Source: an uncultured Clostridium sp. | GTDB lineage: Bacteria > Bacillota > Clostridia > Lachnospirales > Lachnospiraceae | DNA length: 47,601 bases | Assembly: GCA_947644195.1 (NCBI GenBank) | Contig: CANRZB010000029.1 | Span: 1 to 47,601 of the forward strand | Reading direction: 5' to 3' | Shown: in pieces, positions 42,166 through 47,601 of the stretch | Position numbering within the stretch: position 1 is the first letter of the stretch | Layout: each line of letters starts with the position of its first letter | Notes under the pieces: generated by a model | What the model saw: only the letters and a program-made list of their open reading frames with translations | What the model was told of the DNA's origin: nothing | Databases searched by the model: none | Made by a program: the position numbers and the translations under genes

Positions 42166-42169
42166 GCTG

Positions 42170-42613
42170 TTACCAATCCCTCCGAATCAATTTCCATAGT
42201 ATATAGATAAGCAACACCGGCAACAGGATGACAAAAGCCATACGCAATAAAAATCCTATTAAGATCAACACGCCAACGATCACCAAAATCAGAATTACCT
42301 GTCGCAGAATTCCACCGGCAGCACTGCCCTGTGCCTCCTGTTCATATGACGCACTCCCATGCATCTGACGATACTCCTGCCTAGCTTCCCTGGTATATTG
42401 TTCCGCCGCCGAGCCTTTCGAAGCCAAATACGCTTTTACTACGGACTGGGCAATTGCATTAGGATTTCCCAATTCCTCACATAATTCCTCATCACTGAGG
42501 TCACTCTGTTCAAAATATTCCCGATAATATCTGATCGTATCTTCGATTTCTGTCTGTGGTATCTTTCTCTCCAGACTTTCTCTCATAATCGCCAAAAATT
42601 CTGTCCGATCCAT
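42170..42613 (-). CDS. HAAS/DUF1700 domain-containing membrane protein
   Basis: A 147-residue protein. The N-terminal HAAS-like helical domain has MDRTEFLAIMRESLERKIPQTEIEDTIRYYREYF, then EELGNPNAIAQSVV, as in DUF1700 proteins. After a linker (about 70-100), two membrane segments lie at about 103-122 and 126-141. Such proteins often pair with PadR regulators and act as anchors or anti-sigma-like modulators; no PadR gene is adjacent here. It lies four bases before tgt, which seems to be coupled to it. Confidence 0.82.
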   Translation of the reverse strand: MDRTEFLAIMRESLERKIPQTEIEDTIRYYREYFEQSDLSDEELCEELGNPNAIAQSVVKAYLASKGSAAEQYTREARQEYRQMHGSASYEQEAQGSAAGGILRQVILILVIVGVLILIGFLLRMAFVILLPVLLIYILWKLIRRDW

Positions 42614-42669
42614 ACTGCTCCTTTGCTTTGGTTATCCCGTCTGAAATTATGATGTGCCTTATATGGGAA

Positions 42670-42708
42670 CGAGAAACAGCTTTGCAGGGTATGCAAAACT
42701 GTTTCTCG
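42670..42708. other. Long perfect hairpin between fba and the HAAS gene
   Basis: CGAGAAACAG and CTGTTTCTCG, with an inner TTTGCA/TGCAAA pairing and a short loop, give a stem of about 16 bp. There is no T-run on either side. It lies downstream of fba on the minus strand and may stabilise or end that transcript. Confidence 0.6.
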
Positions 42709-42733
42709 CGATTGATACAAGATACAAAGAAAA

Positions 42734-43597
42734 TTACGCTTTTCCAACAGAACCAAACAGTTCCATTTTTTCTTTTACCGTAGCCTTAATTGCTTCTGCA
42801 CCCGGAGCCAAAAGTTTACGAGGATCAAAGCCTTTGCCCTCCAGATCCTTGCCTTCCTCAATATATTTACGGGTTGCTTCCTGGAATGACAACTGGCACT
42901 CGGTGTTTACATTAATCTTTGCCACACCCAGAGAAATTGCTTTCTTGATCATATCTTCCGGAATTCCGGTACCACCATGCAGAACCAAAGGCATGTCTCC
43001 TGTCTTTGCCTGAATAGCATCCAGGGTCTCAAAGCTGAGCCCTGCCCAATTCTCTGGATATTTTCCATGGATGTTTCCAATACCGGCAGCCAACATGGTT
43101 ACTCCCAAGTCTGCTACTGCCTTACACTCATCTGGATCTGCACATTCTCCAGCGCCAACGACACCGTCTTCCTCCCCACCGATAGAACCTACTTCTGCTT
43201 CCAGGGAAAGTCCTTTTTCCTTACAGATCGCTACTAACTCTTTTGTCTTCTCTACATTTTCCTCTAATGGCAGGCTGGAACCATCGAACATGATGGAAGA
43301 GAAACCAGCTTCAATACAAGCTTTTGCCCCATCATAAGATCCATGATCCAAATGCAATGCAACCGGAACGGTAATCCCTAAGCTGTCAACCATAGCGTCC
43401 ACCATAGCTGCAACGGTCTTAAATCCCGTCATATACTTACCTGCACCCTCGGACACTCCCAGAATGACCGGGCTGTTACACTCCTGTGCCGTCAATAAAA
43501 TTGACTTCGTCCACTCCAGATTGTTGATGTTGAACTGACCAACCGCATAATGGCCGGCCTTTGCTTTCTTTAACATGTCTTCTGCTGAAACTAACAT
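42734..43597 (-). CDS. fba: Class II fructose-1,6-bisphosphate aldolase
   Basis: A 287-residue zinc-dependent aldolase of glycolysis and gluconeogenesis. The metal/catalytic motif LHLDHGSYDGAK has Asp84 and His85. Further on are FDGSSLPLEENVEKTKELV, LEAEVGSIGGEEDGVVGAG, NIHGKYP (metal His), LVLHGGTGIPEDMIKKAI and KINVNTECQ, all typical. GGAGG precedes the ATG. It is a single-gene unit with its own promoter (TATAAT at 43666-43661) and a GC-rich leader hairpin. No defect is seen. Confidence 0.97.
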   Translation of the reverse strand: MLVSAEDMLKKAKAGHYAVGQFNINNLEWTKSILLTAQECNSPVILGVSEGAGKYMTGFKTVAAMVDAMVDSLGITVPVALHLDHGSYDGAKACIEAGFSSIMFDGSSLPLEENVEKTKELVAICKEKGLSLEAEVGSIGGEEDGVVGAGECADPDECKAVADLGVTMLAAGIGNIHGKYPENWAGLSFETLDAIQAKTGDMPLVLHGGTGIPEDMIKKAISLGVAKINVNTECQLSFQEATRKYIEEGKDLEGKGFDPRKLLAPGAEAIKATVKEKMELFGSVGKA

Positions 43598-43634
43598 AAT
43601 CTAACCTCCATCTTTTGATTTCTATCACCAAATA

Positions 43635-43689
43635 GCTGGGCAGAATCGCCCACAGCGCTTATTATAAACTATTTTTTCCAAAAAGAAAA
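43635..43689 (-). promoter_or_regulatory. fba promoter and leader hairpin
   Basis: On the minus strand TATAAT (43666-43661) lies 17 bases after a weak -35 TTTTCT (43689-43684). Right after the start comes GCTGTGGGC paired with GCCCAGC (43656-43635), a short hairpin at the 5' end of the mRNA that may protect it. Confidence 0.6.
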
Positions 43690-43810
43690 CAGTAATTCGG
43701 AAAAAACAGGAAAGATTCAGACAAAATTTACCAGGCCATAGGGAATCGTAACCGGAAAAATCTCCATGCCCCTGTTTTTCTATATCGACAGGCGATCTAT
43801 CGACAGACTG

Positions 43811-44410
43811 TCAGGAAAGCTCATCAATGGTTTTATAATATTCTGGCAGGAATTCCTCACAGAAGATGTCTGCTTCTGCGCAGTGGAGATTTTGCAGCGC
43901 CTGCCAGGTTGCCGCTTTCGCACTATGGAATTCCTGGTTTCCCGCCTTTTCTTCCTCAATGCACTTAACCAGAGCGGACAATTTGTCTGCTGCTTTTACC
44001 ACCAGCTTTTCCTCTGGCGAAGCAGCCTCCGGCAACAGAAAGGCAGCATATTCCTCCTGCAGGTCTTCGGGTAGCATGGCTAACATCCGTCTGGCCGCCC
44101 CATCCTCAATCCGCCTATACACCTCCCGGATCTGCGGATCATGGTATTTTACAGGGGTTGGCATATCCCCGGTAATGATTTCCGTACAGTCATGATACAG
44201 CCCCAGCAAAGCAATCCGCTCTGGAACATACTGCCTGTCCAGACGTTTTTTCCCTAGCAGCGCCAACCCATGCGCCAGCATTGCTACCTCCATGGAGTGT
44301 TCGCTGATATTCTCCGGCGCGGCATTGCGCATCAATGCCCAGCGCCCAATATATTTCATTCTCGCCATCATGGCAAAAAAACCATTATGCGTTTCTGTCT
44401 GATATTCCAT
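43811..44410 (-). CDS. yfbR: HD-domain 5'-deoxynucleotidase, YfbR family
   Basis: A 199-residue HD-domain phosphohydrolase that removes phosphate from deoxynucleoside 5'-monophosphates. Metal ligands: His38 in ENISEHSMEVAMLAH (with His47), and the HD pair His73-Asp74 in LYHDCTEIITGDMPTPVKYH; a further Asp lies in VVKAADKLSALVKC. Length matches E. coli YfbR (199). It lies 23 bp after uvrA with GAGG before the ATG, so it is cotranscribed and possibly SOS-induced with it, which would link dNMP turnover to repair. Confidence 0.9.
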   Translation of the reverse strand: MEYQTETHNGFFAMMARMKYIGRWALMRNAAPENISEHSMEVAMLAHGLALLGKKRLDRQYVPERIALLGLYHDCTEIITGDMPTPVKYHDPQIREVYRRIEDGAARRMLAMLPEDLQEEYAAFLLPEAASPEEKLVVKAADKLSALVKCIEEEKAGNQEFHSAKAATWQALQNLHCAEADIFCEEFLPEYYKTIDELS

Positions 44411-44433
44411 AGCAATCCTCGTTTCTAAGCAAT

Positions 44434-47283
44434 TTATCTTTTCTTTTCCAGGAGAGTTTTCAGAAAATGTCCGGTATAGGATTTCTCAACCTTTGCAATC
44501 TTTTCCGGTGTTCCCTTGGCAATTACCGTACCGCCGCGGTCTCCTCCCTCCGGCCCGATATCAATAATATAATCCGCCGTCTTGATCACATCCAGATTAT
44601 GCTCAATCACAATAACCGTATTTCCACCCTCGGTCAAACGGTGCAGAATACTAACCAGACGGTCTACGTCTGCAAAATGCAGTCCCGTGGTTGGCTCGTC
44701 CAAAATATATACGGTTTTACCGGTACTGCGGCGGCTTAATTCTGTCGCCAGTTTTATCCGCTGTGCTTCTCCACCGGAGAGTGTCGTGGATGGCTGCCCC
44801 AGTTTAATATAGGACAACCCTACATCATTGAGTGTTTCTATCTTGCGGCGGATTGAAGGAACCGGCGCAAAAAATCCCAATGCCTCCTCCACGGTCATGT
44901 CCAACACATCAAAAATACTCTTACCCTTATATTTCACTTCCAAGGTTTCCCGGTTATAACGTTTCCCCTCACAGACCTCACACGGCACATAGATATCCGG
45001 CAGGAAATTCATCTCTATTTTGACGATTCCATCCCCCTGACACGCCTCGCAACGGCCACCCTTCACATTAAAACTGAACCGTCCTTTCTGATAACCTTTC
45101 GCCTTGGCATCCGGCGTCGATGCAAAGAGATCTCGGATCATATCAAATACACCCGTATACGTAGCCGGATTCGACCGAGGTGTTCTCCCAATCGGCGCCT
45201 GGTCAATCGCAATCACTTTGTCGAGCTGATCCAATCCAAGAATCTCGGTGTGCTTTCCCGGAATACAACGTGCACGGTTCAACTGTTTTGCGAGAGTTTT
45301 ATATAGAATCTCATTGACCAGAGAACTCTTGCCGGAACCGGACACCCCGGTTACACAGGTCATAACCCCTACCGGGAACTTCACATTAATTTTCTTCAGG
45401 TTATTTTCAGCGGCCCCACGAACTTCGATCCATCCCGCCGGCTTCCTGCGTTTCTCTGGTACGGCAATTCGGCGCCTTCCACTGAGATAATCCCCGGTCA
45501 GGGAATTCTCATTCTGCATGATTTCCTGCGCATTACCTACGGCGACGACTTCTCCGCCGTGTTCTCCGGCCCCCGGTCCGATATCCACGATATAATCCGC
45601 CGCCATCATGGTATCCTCATCATGTTCAACCACAATCAGGGTATTGCCCAGGTCACGGAGCTTTAACAATGTCTTTAACAGTTTTTCATTATCTCGCTGA
45701 TGTAATCCGATACTTGGCTCGTCCAGAATATAGGCAACTCCCACGAGGCCGGAACCAATCTGGGTTGCCAGTCGGATTCTCTGTGCCTCCCCTCCTGACA
45801 GGGAGCCCGCATTTCTCGATAGGCTCAGATAATCCAGTCCCACATCCATCAGGAATCCCACTCTGGCATGGATTTCACGAAGGATCAGTTCGCCAATCCT
45901 CTGCTGACGTTCCGTCAGCTCCAGCTGATTCATAAAGGCAAAGAGATCCCGGATCGACATGTCCGTCACTTCCGCAATATTTTTATCCCCTACCGTAACC
46001 GCTAACGGACCTGGTTTCAGGCGCTTGCCCCCGCAGGCTTCACACGGAGTAATCTGCATAAAGGATTCATATTCCCGTTTCGTAGTATCTGAATGAGTTT
46101 CGCGGTATCTGCGCTGCACATTGCGGATTACCCCCTCAAATGCCACATCATACACACCGGTTCCACGTTGCCCCTGGTAATGAACCTGGATTACCCGTCC
46201 GTCGGTTCCGTGCATGATAATATGGCGGATCTTCTCTGGAAGATCCTGATAGGGAGTATCCAGGTCAAAATCATAAGCCTTTGCCAGCGCTTCTAACGTA
46301 CATCTGGTGTAACTGCCCGGATTCTTGGAAGACTGCCAGCCGCAGACTACGATAGCACCATCGGATAGACTGACCGTTGGATCCGGTATCATGAGCTTCT
46401 CAGAAAATTCCATCTTATATCCAATCCCGGTGCAGACCTCACAGGCGCCAAACGGATTGTTGAAAGAAAACGAGCGAGGCTCAATCTCCTCAATGCTGAT
46501 CCCACAGTCCGCACAGGAAAAACTCTGACTGAAATTAACCTGCCTGTCTCCCGGAATATCCACCACCAGTAAACCATCTGCCAGACGCAGAACATTTTCC
46601 ACCGAATCTGCCAGCCGTTTCTCAATGCCTGGACGCACTACCAGACGATCTACCATAATTTCAATCGTATGTTTCTTGTTTTTCTCCAAACGGATTTCCT
46701 CAGACAAGTCGTAGAGATGCCCATCCACAACCACCCGGACATAACCTGCCCTGCGCGCCGAATCAAACACCTTGGCATGTTCTCCCTTTCGCCCCCGAAC
46801 CACTGGCGCCAAAAGCTGCAACCTGGTTCCCTCCGGGAAACTCATAATCTCATCGACAATCTGATCCACCGTCTGGCGCCGGATCTCTTTTCCACAGTTC
46901 GGACAATGTGGAATTCCAATCCTGGCATAGAGCAACCGGTAATAATCATAGATTTCTGTCACTGTCCCCACTGTGGAACGCGGATTTCGATTGGTTGACT
47001 TCTGATCAATAGAAATCGCCGGAGACAATCCTTCGATACTTTCCACATTCGGTTTTTCCATCCGTCCCAGAAACATACGTGCATAAGAGGACAGAGATTC
47101 CATGTAGCGCCTCTGCCCTTCCGCATAAATAGTATCAAATGCCAGGGAGGACTTGCCGGAACCACTGAGCCCGGTAAATACCACAAATTCATCTCTGGGT
47201 ACTTCCAGATCAATCCCTTTGAGATTGTGCTCTCTCGCCCCGCGTATTTTGATATATTTCTTCATTTCCTCATGTTTGCCCAT
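44434..47283 (-). CDS. uvrA: Excinuclease ABC subunit A
   Basis: A 949-residue damage-recognition ATPase of nucleotide excision repair. The first Walker A is [14 protein letters not shown] near residue 33; the second is [15 protein letters not shown] near 640. Two ABC signatures LSGGEAQRI are present, with LDEPSIGLH and LDEPTTGLH as Walker B. Zinc modules: HCPNCGK in the insertion domain and CEACQGDG...CEVCEGKRY in the C-terminal half. Start ATG at 47283 has GGAGG five bases before it; a frame extension upstream lacks a site. It is led by a sigma-A promoter with an SOS box and followed by yfbR. uvrB is not in the window. Confidence 0.98.
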   Translation of the reverse strand: MGKHEEMKKYIKIRGAREHNLKGIDLEVPRDEFVVFTGLSGSGKSSLAFDTIYAEGQRRYMESLSSYARMFLGRMEKPNVESIEGLSPAISIDQKSTNRNPRSTVGTVTEIYDYYRLLYARIGIPHCPNCGKEIRRQTVDQIVDEIMSFPEGTRLQLLAPVVRGRKGEHAKVFDSARRAGYVRVVVDGHLYDLSEEIRLEKNKKHTIEIMVDRLVVRPGIEKRLADSVENVLRLADGLLVVDIPGDRQVNFSQSFSCADCGISIEEIEPRSFSFNNPFGACEVCTGIGYKMEFSEKLMIPDPTVSLSDGAIVVCGWQSSKNPGSYTRCTLEALAKAYDFDLDTPYQDLPEKIRHIIMHGTDGRVIQVHYQGQRGTGVYDVAFEGVIRNVQRRYRETHSDTTKREYESFMQITPCEACGGKRLKPGPLAVTVGDKNIAEVTDMSIRDLFAFMNQLELTERQQRIGELILREIHARVGFLMDVGLDYLSLSRNAGSLSGGEAQRIRLATQIGSGLVGVAYILDEPSIGLHQRDNEKLLKTLLKLRDLGNTLIVVEHDEDTMMAADYIVDIGPGAGEHGGEVVAVGNAQEIMQNENSLTGDYLSGRRRIAVPEKRRKPAGWIEVRGAAENNLKKINVKFPVGVMTCVTGVSGSGKSSLVNEILYKTLAKQLNRARCIPGKHTEILGLDQLDKVIAIDQAPIGRTPRSNPATYTGVFDMIRDLFASTPDAKAKGYQKGRFSFNVKGGRCEACQGDGIVKIEMNFLPDIYVPCEVCEGKRYNRETLEVKYKGKSIFDVLDMTVEEALGFFAPVPSIRRKIETLNDVGLSYIKLGQPSTTLSGGEAQRIKLATELSRRSTGKTVYILDEPTTGLHFADVDRLVSILHRLTEGGNTVIVIEHNLDVIKTADYIIDIGPEGGDRGGTVIAKGTPEKIAKVEKSYTGHFLKTLLEKKR

Positions 47284-47380
47284 AACAGCCTCCATCAGAT
47301 ACAAAATATTATGCCGCTGATCCCGTAGTGGATCACAGCAACACATCCCGTACTTAGTATGTTACCCTTTTATCTTTCGT

Positions 47381-47409
47381 ATCATAACATGCTTTCCCTA
47401 AAATAGCAA
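47381..47409 (-). promoter_or_regulatory. Sigma-A promoter of uvrA-yfbR
   Basis: On the minus strand TTGCTA (47409-47404), a 17-base spacer and TATGAT (47386-47381). The LexA box touches its upstream edge. Confidence 0.75.
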
Positions 47410-47422
47410 GTACATATGTTCG
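47410..47422 (-). promoter_or_regulatory. LexA (SOS) box of uvrA
   Basis: CGAACATATGTAC matches the Gram-positive SOS consensus CGAAC-N4-GTTCG at all but one or two end positions and lies directly upstream of the uvrA -35. LexA binding here should repress uvrA-yfbR until DNA damage. Confidence 0.82.
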
Positions 47423-47430
47423 ATCGCCAT

Positions 47431-47601
47431 GGAAATCAATTTTTGAATGTTATCCTTTACCGATGATTTCTGACAGGTCATTTTCTGTTATTCATTAAAT
47501 TTCATCATCTACTCTGCTGTTTCGTTCAGAAATTTTCATGATGTCCGATGAGACAAAATTTTGCCCTGCCATAGTGCAATAGCCTTTCGAAAGAAACTCT
47601 G
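47431..47601. repeat. Palindromic element family, copy 4 (runs off the right edge)
   Basis: It begins GGAAATCAATTTTTGAATG, is nearly the same as solo arm copy 3 up to ACAAAATT, then continues with TTGCCCTGCCATAGTGCAATAG and AAGAAACTCTG, which match the inverse of the right arm of copy 1. Only the first arm is inside the window. The terminus lies 9 bp beyond the LexA box and 22 bp upstream of the uvrA -35. Confidence 0.8.

Overview
The window comes from a spore-forming, Gram-positive anaerobe of the Clostridia, most likely a Lachnospiraceae-like gut bacterium. The evidence is the complete eight-gene spoIIIA operon, Gram-positive style ribosome sites (AGGAGG/GGAGG) before most genes, sigma-A promoters of TTGACA-N17-TATAAT type, Clostridia-typical families (DUF3881, CotH, TIGR04086, an archaeal-type PurO) and a Bacillus/Clostridium type LexA box. 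No rRNA, tRNA, CRISPR array, transposase or phage gene was recognised. Genus is inference only.

Layout. (1) 1-4274, minus strand: a housekeeping operon read asp23 - nusB - xseA - xseB - ispA - dxs, with dxs cut by the left edge. (2) 4275-13944: an accessory block. It holds a large palindromic repeat, a BlaR1-like membrane protease and BlaI-like repressor pair, a divergent split peptidoglycan O-acetyltransferase (acyltransferase-3 gene plus secreted SGNH gene), a GH127 arabinofuranosidase, an unknown protein, a YccF protein and a degenerate-receiver/PAS/GGDEF protein. (3) 13985-19237, minus: spoIIIAA to spoIIIAH. In many related genomes spoIIIA is followed directly by the asp23/nusB block, so region 2 looks like an insertion between them. 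(4) 19452-20333, plus: DUF3881. (5) 20386-28876, minus: a nagZ-like GH3 lipoprotein, purF, purB, purA and a class A penicillin-binding protein. (6) 29079-29282, plus: a tiny Cys/Gly-rich protein. (7) 29447-33205, minus: purO - AICAR transformylase - aroC - a small protein, led by a ZTP riboswitch with an overlapping terminator. (8) 33456-37011, minus: polysaccharide deacetylase, TIGR04086 membrane protein, CotH-like kinase. (9) 37106-42613, minus: HAAS/DUF1700 protein - tgt - yajC - response regulator - histidine kinase, then a VTC-type polyphosphate polymerase and DUF4956. (10) 42734-47283, minus: uvrA - yfbR under a LexA-box promoter, then class II fba.

How the genes fit together. Purine synthesis is spread over two loci: purF/purB/purA behind a possible attenuator, and purO plus AICAR transformylase behind a riboswitch that senses their own substrate (ZMP/ZTP). 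The BlaI-like gene and the O-acetyltransferase gene are divergent, and each has a near-perfect promoter followed at once by the same operator-like word (GGTTTACAAYRTAAAT). This suggests one wall-stress regulon in which a BlaR1-like protease controls peptidoglycan O-acetylation. The two-component system, VTC, DUF4956 and CotH genes sit between yajC and the TIGR04086 gene, which are close neighbours in Bacillus, so they look like an inserted functional module.

The most unusual non-coding feature is a dispersed family of long imperfect palindromes: two whole copies (about 577 and 454 bp), one solo arm, and one copy running off the right edge. They have no coding capacity that I trust. All lie directly upstream of genes, and in three of four cases one terminus is 21-23 bp upstream of a -35 box.
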